In this document: positions 26,301 through 32,265 of the stretch, piece after piece
Layout: every line of letters begins with the position of its first letter
How positions within the stretch are numbered: the stretch's first letter is position 1
Assembly: GCF_019977335.1 (NCBI RefSeq)
Contig: NZ_AP024653.1
Coordinates: 1,116,001-1,180,000 of the forward strand
Direction of reading: 5' to 3'
From: Arthrobacter sp. NicSoilB4
Lineage (GTDB): Bacteria; Actinomycetota; Actinomycetes; Actinomycetales; Micrococcaceae
DNA: 64,000 bases
Notes under the pieces: model-generated
Databases searched by the model: none
Told to the model about the DNA's origin: nothing
What the model saw: the letters and a program-made list of their open reading frames with translations, nothing else
Translations under genes and position numbers: made by a program

Positions 26301-26996
26301 GTGGCGCTGGAACGGCTCAAGGCCGTGGCCACCCACAACGAGCTCGGCGCCGGCATGCAGCTGGCGATGAAGGACCTGGAGATCCGCGGCGCAGGAAACC
26401 TGCTGGGCGGGGAGCAGTCCGGCCACATCCAGGGCGTGGGCTTCGACCTTTACATCCGCCTGGTCGGCGAGGCAGTGGCCGACTTCCGGGGCGAGACAGA
26501 AGAGAAGGCCGCCGAGATGAAGATCGAGCTGCCGGTCAACGCCCACTTGCCGCACGACTACGTGCCCGGCGAGCGGCTGCGCCTCGAGGCGTACCGCAAG
26601 CTCGCCGCCTCCATCACCTACGAGGCCATCGACGAGGTACTTGCCGAACTCGTGGACCGCTACGGCGAACTGCCGCTGCCCGCGAAGAACCTGATCGACG
26701 TCGCCCGCTTCCGGGTGGGCGCCCGCGAAGCCGGGCTCAGCGACGTCGCCCTGCAGGGCAACTTCATCAAGTTCTCCCCGGCGCAGCTGCCGGAGTCCAA
26801 GCTCATGCGGCTCACCCGGATGTACCCCGGCGCGCAGTCCAAGCCCGCCCTGGACGCGGTGCTCATCCCGAAGCCCAAGACCGCCCGGATCGGCGGCCGG
26901 GACCTGCAGGATGCCGAGATCCTCGAATGGGCCAACGGCGTCATCCGCAACATCTTCTCCGACGCCGCTGTGCCTGTCTCACCGACAGCGGGCTAA
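23304..26996 (+). CDS. mfd: Transcription-repair coupling factor
   Basis: Mfd displaces RNA polymerase stalled at DNA damage and recruits UvrA, coupling transcription to excision repair. The 1230-residue length is typical. Domains seen: a UvrB-like N-terminal module without ATPase motifs (about 1-350), the RNA-polymerase-interacting CarD-like domain (GDSVVHEQHGIGRF, about 548-561), then the SF2 motor with Walker A GDVGYGKTE (about 701-709), the DEEQ box VIVDEEQRFG (about 800-809) and motif VI HQLRGRVGRGRERAYAYF (about 972-989), then a TRCF C-terminal domain. ATG at 23304 follows AGGAG at a spacing of ten. The next gene starts six bases past the stop. Confidence 0.97.
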   Translation: MSLNGPSLTGLRRVLAEDRNYARVRAEAARGFAARSEDYQISAPAGLRSALLAEMADGLSALAENTADNAAANTVGASGSASAPVVLAITATGREAEDLTEALRAFLPADAVAEFPSWETLPHERLSPRSDTVGRRLSVLRRLAHPEMSAGGALRVVVAPVRAVVQPIVAGLGELVPVTLKVGQDAPFSSVVRSLADAAYARVDMVTRRGEFAVRGGMLDVFPPTEDHPIRVEFFGDEVEQMRWFAVADQRSLTAPGVHHPTELHAPPCREILITPSVMSRAATLKSQLPAAADMLEKIAGGITVEGMESLAPVLVDAMVPFLDQFPAGSMAVVIEPEKVRTRAHDLAATNEEFLEAAWSTASDGGTAPLDLSSAASAALHSASFRSLTETRSAALEHEVSWWSITSLATDEELLPDVDVLNLHAREPRGYQGDVAEMMDFIGSHVREQWRIVVVTEGPGPAQRLAELFHDNDIPCARVDSLDDEPQAGLIEVTTAAVGRGFVLEPLKLALLTEADLLGRTSAGSTKDMRRMPSKRRNAVDPLQLVAGDSVVHEQHGIGRFVELIQRRVAGGGDGVREYLVLEYAPSKRGAPGDRLFVPTDQLDQVTRYVGGDTPALSKMGGADWASTKSKARKAVKEIAGELIRLYSARMASRGYAFGPDTPWQRELEEAFPYVETPDQLTTINEVKADMEREIPMDRLISGDVGYGKTEIAVRAAFKAVQDGKQVAVLVPTTLLAQQHYETFTERFSGFPLVVKPLSRFQATKEAKETAEGVKAGSVDVVIGTHRLLSKDFAFKDLGLVIVDEEQRFGVEHKEALKKMRTNVDVLAMSATPIPRTLEMSLTGIRETSTLATPPEERHPVLTYVGPYSDKQTSAAIRRELMREGQVFFVHNRVSTIDRTAAKIRELVPEARVEVAHGQMSESRLEQIIVDFWEKRFDVLVCTTIIETGLDISNANTLIVDGADKYGLSQLHQLRGRVGRGRERAYAYFLYPSEKPLGEVALERLKAVATHNELGAGMQLAMKDLEIRGAGNLLGGEQSGHIQGVGFDLYIRLVGEAVADFRGETEEKAAEMKIELPVNAHLPHDYVPGERLRLEAYRKLAASITYEAIDEVLAELVDRYGELPLPAKNLIDVARFRVGAREAGLSDVALQGNFIKFSPAQLPESKLMRLTRMYPGAQSKPALDAVLIPKPKTARIGGRDLQDAEILEWANGVIRNIFSDAAVPVSPTAG

Positions 26997-27002
26997 AGGG
27001 TG

Positions 27003-27833
27003 ATGGGAGGACACCACGCCGCGTCGGGAGCCGCGGCGTGGGTGGCTGTTGCCTCGACCGGGCCGTACTCGCTGGGCTGGTACCCGCTGGACGCCACCGG
27101 GATCGTGATCGGCGGGATGGCGACGGCGGGAACGGCGCTGGTCTGCGACTGGGACCACCGCTCCAGCACCGTGGCGCACTCGTTGCCGCCGCTGTCGAAC
27201 GTGATCGCCGTCGGGATCGAAAACGCCTCCGGCGGGCACCGGCAGGGTACGCATTCCCTGCTTGGTGCCGCGTTCTTTGTGCTGCTCGCGGCGCTGGCGG
27301 GGCAGTTCCAGCTGCAGACCGAGTGGGGGCTGCTGTCGGTCGGCGCCGGGCTGCTGTGCATGTTCATGATCAACATTGCCGCCAAGGCCCTGAAACTCTT
27401 CCCGAAGTACGGCTGGATCAGCAACTGGATCTTTGCCCTCGCCATGGCCGGGCTGGTGACCTGGTTCGCGCCGCACCAATGGACGTGGCTGCCCGTCTCG
27501 ATGCTGACCGGCGTGCTGGTCCACATCGTCGGGGACATGATCACCACCGGGGGAGTTCCGCTGCTCTGGCCGGTCGTGATCAAGCCGCCGAAGCTCCTGC
27601 GGAAACTGCCGCTGCTCAGGAATGTCTGGAAAGCCAACGGGGCGTTCTCGATCCCGCTGCTGGGCCGCGCAGGGTCGCGGCGGGAATGGTTCGTGCTGAT
27701 CCCGGTCAGCGCCTACGCCATGATCGGCATGTTCGGCGCCGCGCTGGCGCTGGCCAAGGTGCACTGGCCGGCCGCCGTCGCCTTCGGGACGGGGCTGGTC
27801 AACAGCCTGTTCGGCCTGCTCGCCGCCACATAG
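27003..27833 (+). CDS. YdjM/DUF457-type membrane protein (annotated metal-dependent hydrolase)
   Basis: This 276-277-residue integral membrane protein has about five to six hydrophobic helices and the conserved histidine/aspartate features of the YdjM/LexA-regulated metal-dependent hydrolase family: GGHHAASGAAAW near the start, GGHRQGTHSLLG (about 79-90) and HIVGDMITTGG (about 177-187). These polar motifs lie in or next to membrane spans and are thought to bind metal; substrates are unknown. ATG at 27003 (or the GTG at 27000) lies just after the mfd stop, so it is probably co-transcribed with mfd. E. coli ydjM is SOS-controlled, which makes the link to a repair gene interesting, but no LexA box was identified. 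Confidence 0.8.
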   Translation: MGGHHAASGAAAWVAVASTGPYSLGWYPLDATGIVIGGMATAGTALVCDWDHRSSTVAHSLPPLSNVIAVGIENASGGHRQGTHSLLGAAFFVLLAALAGQFQLQTEWGLLSVGAGLLCMFMINIAAKALKLFPKYGWISNWIFALAMAGLVTWFAPHQWTWLPVSMLTGVLVHIVGDMITTGGVPLLWPVVIKPPKLLRKLPLLRNVWKANGAFSIPLLGRAGSRREWFVLIPVSAYAMIGMFGAALALAKVHWPAAVAFGTGLVNSLFGLLAAT

Positions 27834-27883
27834 GGCGCGGCCGTGACGGAGAGGGCTCGGCAGCCGGCATCCGCGGTTAAATG

Positions 27884-27918
27884 GCTGAAGCCCCGGAAAT
27901 CCGGGGCTTCAGCTCTTT
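27884..27918. terminator. Intrinsic terminator between convergent genes
   Basis: GCTGAAGCCCCGG (27884-27896) and CCGGGGCTTCAGC (27901-27913) form a perfect 13-base stem with an AAAT loop, followed by TCTTT on the plus strand. It ends the mfd-ydjM-like transcript and could also work for the convergent small gene at 27932. Confidence 0.8.
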
Positions 27919-27931
27919 AAGGCAGTGGCGC

Positions 27932-28162
27932 TTAGAATTCGCCTGCGGAATCCGAGCGGCCGGTGATGGTCTGCGGAATCCAGAAGGCCAGGGCGAACAG
28001 CACGAGGCAGACGGCCATCGGCCACGGGTTGCCCAGCGTCAGGAAGCCCAGCGAGTAGATGGACGCCAGGAAGAGGACCATCATCAGGGCGAACAGGATG
28101 ATGCTGGAGCCGAGGCTGTTCTCGTTCTGCGGCGTCGTGGCGGTGGTGGTCTTGCTGGACAT
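27932..28162 (-). CDS. Small two-span membrane protein, unknown function
   Basis: This 76-residue protein has a polar Thr/Ser/Asn-rich N-terminus and two hydrophobic helices (residues about 20-41 and 46-65), closing with a short polar tail. I do not recognise the family. GAGGAGG lies shortly before the ATG, so translation is well supported. It lies 63 bases downstream of the deoC stop (28226) on the same strand and may be co-transcribed with it. Confidence 0.7.
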   Translation of the reverse strand: MSSKTTTATTPQNENSLGSSIILFALMMVLFLASIYSLGFLTLGNPWPMAVCLVLFALAFWIPQTITGRSDSAGEF

Positions 28163-28225
28163 TCGTTCCTCCTCGGCCCCGTGGGGCTCAAAACTGTGGC
28201 GGCTGCGGCTGTTATCGGATTGCAG

Positions 28226-28936
28226 TCAGTACGCGGAGGAACCCTGTTCACCCTTGACGATCGCGATGCCGGAGCTGGCGCCAATACGTGTTGCACCTGC
28301 AGCAATCATAGCCTGTGCGTCGGCCAGCGAACGCACGCCGCCCGAGGCTTTGACGCCCAGGTCCGGGCCCACGGTGCGGCGCATCAGCGCGACGTCGTCG
28401 GCCGTGGCACCGCCGCCGTTGAAGCCCGTGGAGGTCTTGACGAAATCTGCGCCCGCCTCCACCGCGGCCTCGCAGGCCAGTACCTTCTGGGCGTCATCCA
28501 GCAGTGCCGTTTCGATGATGACTTTCAGGATGGCGCCGCCTTCGTGGACGGCGTCTGCGACAGCCGTGATGTCATCGACCAAGGCGCCCTTGTCGTTGGC
28601 GCGGGCTGCGGCGATGTTGATCACCATGTCGACTTCCTCCGCGCCGTCCAGCACGGCGCCGCGGGCCTCGAAGGCCTTGACGTCGCTCGGAGTGGCGCCC
28701 AGCGGGAAGCCGACGACGGAGCACGTCAGCACCCCGGAGCCCTTGAGTGCTTTCTTGACCGTCTTGACCCAGACCGGGTTCACGCACACGGACTTGAACC
28801 CGTACTCGGCGGCCTCGGCGCACACCTTGAGAACCTCGGCCTCGCTGGCTTCCGGCTTGAGCAAGGTGTGGTCAATAAAGGAGGCAATGTTTGCGGGGGT
28901 GGTGCCTGCGGCAGTGGCGGCGGCTTCGTTGCTCAT
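28226..28936 (-). CDS. deoC: Deoxyribose-phosphate aldolase
   Basis: DeoC splits 2-deoxyribose 5-phosphate into glyceraldehyde 3-phosphate and acetaldehyde, the last step of deoxynucleoside breakdown. The protein has 236 residues from the ATG at 28936 (GAAGGGAC upstream); an in-frame ATG 42 bases earlier has no site. The N-terminal [10 protein letters not shown] is the family signature, and the Schiff-base lysine lies in [15 protein letters not shown] (about 159-173). A second conserved region is [10 protein letters not shown] purine nucleoside phosphorylase gene, acting in the same salvage route, is about 10 kb away. Confidence 0.95.
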   Translation of the reverse strand: MSNEAAATAAGTTPANIASFIDHTLLKPEASEAEVLKVCAEAAEYGFKSVCVNPVWVKTVKKALKGSGVLTCSVVGFPLGATPSDVKAFEARGAVLDGAEEVDMVINIAAARANDKGALVDDITAVADAVHEGGAILKVIIETALLDDAQKVLACEAAVEAGADFVKTSTGFNGGGATADDVALMRRTVGPDLGVKASGGVRSLADAQAMIAAGATRIGASSGIAIVKGEQGSSAY

Positions 28937-29011
28937 GGGGGTCCCTTCGTGGCTTCTCAGGTGTCCATCTTGCCACAACGGGCCCGCCGCCGGAGGGCAC
29001 GGGCCCAGGGG

Positions 29012-29881
29012 TCAGGCAGCGTCCGCGAGGGTTTCGGCCAGGCCGGCCTGGAGCAGCTGGGAAGCGCAGACGGAGGCCGCGGAAGAGGCGGCCACGAGCA
29101 GTCCCAGCCGGACGCCGTCGAACACCGCGGCATCGCCGATGGCCCAGATGCCCGGGACCGAGGTGCGGAAGTTCCGGTCGATGACGATTCCGCCCTGGCG
29201 CGCTGTCTTCAGCCCCGCGCTGACCGCGAGGGCGTCCCGGGCCAGGGGTTCCTCGGCCAGGACCACGAGGTCCCCGGCCATGCTGGAACCGTCCTCGAAG
29301 ACAACGCCGGCGGCCGCGAGGGGGGAGCCAGCGAGGGTGGGAACGACGGCGGCTGGCCGCTGCGTCGTTCGGATCGGACGGACACCGCGGGCGCGCAGCA
29401 CGGCCTCGGCCTGGCCGGCGGACGTTCCGGTGCCGACGAGGATGCCCAGCGGACGACGGCCGAGGACCCGGGTGACATCCTTGACCGCCTCGCCCAGCCG
29501 GGCGGCGTCGTCGATGGTCGCATAGTTCAGGCACCGGCCTTCCCCTGCCAGTGGGGCGCCGGCGGGGGAGGACCCGGTCGCGATGACCAGCTGGTCGTAG
29601 CTGAACTCCAGGCCGTCCGACGTGGTCACATAGCGGCTGTCCGGGTCGATGTAGCTGGCAGGCTGGCCGAAGCGGACGGAGACCTGCTCGAGGGCAGCGA
29701 GTTCCAGGAGCTCGTCGGGCGCGTCATCCCGGTTGCTGAGCACTGTGATGGCGCCGGCGAAAGGGGTTTGCGTGAGCTGACGGACCAGTGCCTGTGCGGC
29801 CGGGCCGGCCCCGGCGATGACGATCCGGGGCCGGGCCTGGGACTCGGCGGAATCGGCGGAAGCGGTGGAGATGGCGGACAT
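29012..29881 (-). CDS. Short FAD/NAD(P)-binding oxidoreductase, NirB-like N-terminal domain
   Basis: This 289-residue protein resembles the flavin domain of the nearby nitrite reductase NirB but is shorter and lacks any Fe-S or siroheme part. An FAD-binding GAGPAAQALVR motif lies at about 24-34, an ATG-like motif VIATGSSPAG at about 104-113, and the second Rossmann motif is altered to GILVGTGTSAGQAE. The closing flavin motif VPGIWAIGDAAVFDGVRLGL closely parallels NirB's VPGIWAIGEVANFGGMCLGL. GAAAGGG precedes the ATG at 29881. A poor GlnR-like half-site pair (GTTTC-n6-GTTGC, 29963-29978) lies upstream. It could be an electron donor protein or a decaying paralog; I cannot assign a substrate. 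Confidence 0.7.
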   Translation of the reverse strand: MSAISTASADSAESQARPRIVIAGAGPAAQALVRQLTQTPFAGAITVLSNRDDAPDELLELAALEQVSVRFGQPASYIDPDSRYVTTSDGLEFSYDQLVIATGSSPAGAPLAGEGRCLNYATIDDAARLGEAVKDVTRVLGRRPLGILVGTGTSAGQAEAVLRARGVRPIRTTQRPAAVVPTLAGSPLAAAGVVFEDGSSMAGDLVVLAEEPLARDALAVSAGLKTARQGGIVIDRNFRTSVPGIWAIGDAAVFDGVRLGLLVAASSAASVCASQLLQAGLAETLADAA

Positions 29882-30029
29882 GGTGAGGCCCTTTCGCTGG
29901 TGGCCGTTGGTGTGGCCTGACTGCTTGATGACCCCAGCGTAGGCGGGCGATCTTTCCGGCGTGTTTCCCCGGTGTTGCAGGATTTTCGCCGCCCGTTCGC
30001 CAATGTTTACCCGCCAGTAATGGCGTGGG

Positions 30030-31232
30030 TCACACCCGGATCCGGTAGCCGCGCTTCACCACGGTTTCCACGAGCCGGCCGTCCGGCAGGGCCGAGCGCA
30101 GCCTGCTGACGGTCATGTCGAGGGCGTGGACCGAACCACGGAGTTCGAGCAGCTCGGACAGTGACTCGCGGGACAGTACGGCGCCGCCGGCGCCCAGCAG
30201 CGCCCGCAGCAGCAGCAAGGGGGCGGGAGCCAGTTCCACGGCGCCGCCGTCGATCCGCAGCGAACGGCCGCGGAGTTCCACCCGGCCCGAGGCTGTGTCC
30301 AGGCGGCGGACGTGGTTCAGGGCGAGATGCTCCACGACGAGCCGGATCAGGGCACCCATCCGGAACCGGTCCGGGACGAGCGGCTGCAGGCCGGCGTCGA
30401 TAAGCGGCTGCGCCGTGATGGGGCCGACGACGGCGGTGGCCACGGTGGTCTTGAGGCTGTCCACCAGCTGCTTGTACAGTCCCATCTCGTGCGCGGTGCT
30501 CCACATCGCGTCCACTGCAGGGGCGCTCGTGAACGTCAGCACGTCCAGGTTCCCGCTGCAGGCGGCCTCGATCAGCCGCGGCAGCCGGTCCGCGCCGTCG
30601 GGCTTGACCCAGCGGTACGGGGTGACGGTCAGGACCGTGGCCCCGGACATCCGGAGCCGTTCGAGCTGGCGGACATCGGTGTAGCCGTGCAGTTGCACGG
30701 CGACGGTCTTGCCGCGCACCCCCTCGGCGAGGAGCATGTCCACCAGGGTGGCGGTGGTTTCGTCGCTGCTGATCCCGACGTCGGCCAGTCCCGCCGCGCG
30801 GACGGCACCGCGGGCCTTGGGCCCACGGACGAACATCCGGGTGGCGCCGAGGGTTTCCAGCAGCTGCTCGCCGATCCCGAAGGTGTCCGCCGCCTCGCAC
30901 CAGCGCCGCATGCCGTAGGCCGTGGTGGCGATGCAAAGGTCCGGCCGTGCCTCGATGATGGCGCGCGTGTCCTCGATCAGGCTCAGGTCCTCCTGCACGG
31001 GGGCGATCTTCAGCGCCGGCGCATGCAGCACCTCGGCGCCGCGCCGTTCCAGGGCCTCGATCAGGTCCTGGGAGCGGCGGTGCGAGGTGACGCCAATCCG
31101 GAAGCCCTCCAGCGGCAGCTCCGCGGTCTCGGCAACGGTCTCGGCGACAGTCTCCACCACACTTCCCGGCACGGTGCCGGTGCCGGGCAGCCCGGCCGGG
31201 GCGGCGGCGTTGAGCGCGCTCACCGTTCTCAC
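30030..31232 (-). CDS. hemD: Uroporphyrinogen-III synthase fused to a winged-helix DNA-binding domain
   Basis: The 400-residue protein combines a HemD-like domain (residues about 45-300; opening LEGFRIGVTSHRRSQDLIEAL, containing LTFTSAPAVDAMW and VVGPITAQPLIDAGL) with a C-terminal OmpR/PhoB-type winged helix (about 305-400; SRESLSELLELRGSVHALDM and VVKRGYRIRV). Such fusions are known in actinobacteria, for example Rv0260c. HemD closes hydroxymethylbilane into uroporphyrinogen III, the branch point to haem and sirohaem; whether this fused form is catalytic or purely regulatory is not settled. The GTG at 31232 overlaps the cobA stop in a GTGA arrangement, so it is coupled to cobA and nirB. A longer frame to 31349 is inside cobA. 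Confidence 0.88.
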   Translation of the reverse strand: MRTVSALNAAAPAGLPGTGTVPGSVVETVAETVAETAELPLEGFRIGVTSHRRSQDLIEALERRGAEVLHAPALKIAPVQEDLSLIEDTRAIIEARPDLCIATTAYGMRRWCEAADTFGIGEQLLETLGATRMFVRGPKARGAVRAAGLADVGISSDETTATLVDMLLAEGVRGKTVAVQLHGYTDVRQLERLRMSGATVLTVTPYRWVKPDGADRLPRLIEAACSGNLDVLTFTSAPAVDAMWSTAHEMGLYKQLVDSLKTTVATAVVGPITAQPLIDAGLQPLVPDRFRMGALIRLVVEHLALNHVRRLDTASGRVELRGRSLRIDGGAVELAPAPLLLLRALLGAGGAVLSRESLSELLELRGSVHALDMTVSRLRSALPDGRLVETVVKRGYRIRV

Positions 31233-32263
31233 GCCCCCATCAGGGAAGCGGCCAGGCGGTCGAGGTCGGCTTCCGCCTCGGCGCAGCCCCGGTTGGCCTC
31301 GGCCACGCGGACGACGTCGCCGATCACCAGCACGGCCGGGTTGCTGCACTCGGCGGCCGCCGTCGTGATGGTGCCCAGTTCGGCGATGGTGGTCCGCTGG
31401 CCGGGGCGGTAGCCGCGCTCGACGACGGCCATCGGCATGTCCGCGCGCATCCCGGCACGGCGCAGGCCGGCGGCGAGCTGGTGCAGGGTGCCGATGCCCA
31501 TCAGCACCACGATCGTTCCGCCCAGCCCGGCCAGGTGCATGTGTTCCTTCTCGGTCAGCGGGGCGTGGCCGGAGACCACGGTGAACATGTGGCTGACCTC
31601 GCGGTGCGTGACCGGGATCCCGGCTGCGGCGGGGACGGAGATGGCGCTGGTGACGCCGGAGATCACCCGGACCGGAACGCCGGCCTGCACGCAGGAGGCC
31701 ACTTCCTCGCCGCCGCGGCCGAAGACGTACGGGTCGCCGCCCTTTAGCCGCACCACGTTCTTGCCTGCCAAAGCGGCTTCGACCATCAGCTCCTCGATGC
31801 CGGACTGGCTGACCGGGTGGTGGCCGGGGCGCTTGCCCACGTCCACCAGCTCGGCCGTGCTCATGGCCGGCAGTTCCTGGTACGGGGCGAGCCGGTCGTA
31901 GAAGACGACGTCGGCGTCCCGCAGGGCCTTGACCGCGGCGACGGTCAGCAGTTCGGTGGTCCCCGGACCGCCGCCGACCAGTGTGACGTGGCCGGCAGGG
32001 CCGGCGGCGGGTTCCACAGCGACCGGAATGCCGGTTTCGCGGCAGCGCTCCAGCAGCGCGTCCCAGCCGGGCTGGCCGTCGTCGACGGCGGCGACCAGGA
32101 AGGGGCGCTCCGGCAGGGGACCGTCGTGGCGGGAACCGCCGGGGCTGCTCAGCCGGGAGACGACGGCGCCGGCGGCCCGGTAGCGGCGGACCGCCTGGCG
32201 GGAGGCGGCGTCCGAGCCGGTGACGAGGACTTCGCGTCCGGTGAGATCAATGCTGAGCTGCAT
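31229..32263 (-). CDS. cobA: Uroporphyrinogen-III C-methyltransferase (siroheme/corrin branch)
   Basis: This enzyme adds two methyl groups from SAM to uroporphyrinogen III, giving precorrin-2 for sirohaem. The 344-residue protein has the SUMT core from about 92 on: VTLVGGGPGTTELLTV, VVFYDRLA, VGKRPGHHPVSQ, VVRLKGGDPYVFGRGGEE and the PVTHR segment. The first 90 residues are a poorly conserved domain that looks like a reduced version of the CysG N-terminal NAD-binding (dehydrogenase/ferrochelatase) module; its GxGxxG motif is absent, so dehydrogenase activity is doubtful. It starts two bases after nirB ends and overlaps hemD, so the operon supplies the cofactor for NirB. Confidence 0.93.
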   Translation of the reverse strand: MQLSIDLTGREVLVTGSDAASRQAVRRYRAAGAVVSRLSSPGGSRHDGPLPERPFLVAAVDDGQPGWDALLERCRETGIPVAVEPAAGPAGHVTLVGGGPGTTELLTVAAVKALRDADVVFYDRLAPYQELPAMSTAELVDVGKRPGHHPVSQSGIEELMVEAALAGKNVVRLKGGDPYVFGRGGEEVASCVQAGVPVRVISGVTSAISVPAAAGIPVTHREVSHMFTVVSGHAPLTEKEHMHLAGLGGTIVVLMGIGTLHQLAAGLRRAGMRADMPMAVVERGYRPGQRTTIAELGTITTAAAECSNPAVLVIGDVVRVAEANRGCAEAEADLDRLAASLMGA

Positions 32264-32265
32264 GG

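Noticed and set aside
24162-26555. Open frame of 797 codons on the minus strand opposite mfd
   Set aside because: It lies entirely within the well-supported mfd gene, has the His/Gly/Asp/Val-rich composition of reverse frames in GC-rich DNA, and contains no recognisable motif.
27881-29920. Open frame of 679 codons on the plus strand across three minus-strand genes
   Set aside because: It crosses the terminator, a small membrane protein gene, deoC and a flavoprotein gene; it is only a consequence of few stop codons in GC-rich DNA.
29963-29978. GlnR box upstream of the short flavoprotein gene
   Set aside because: Only two half-sites (GTTTC, GTTGC) are present and the second is poor; too weak to list as a site.
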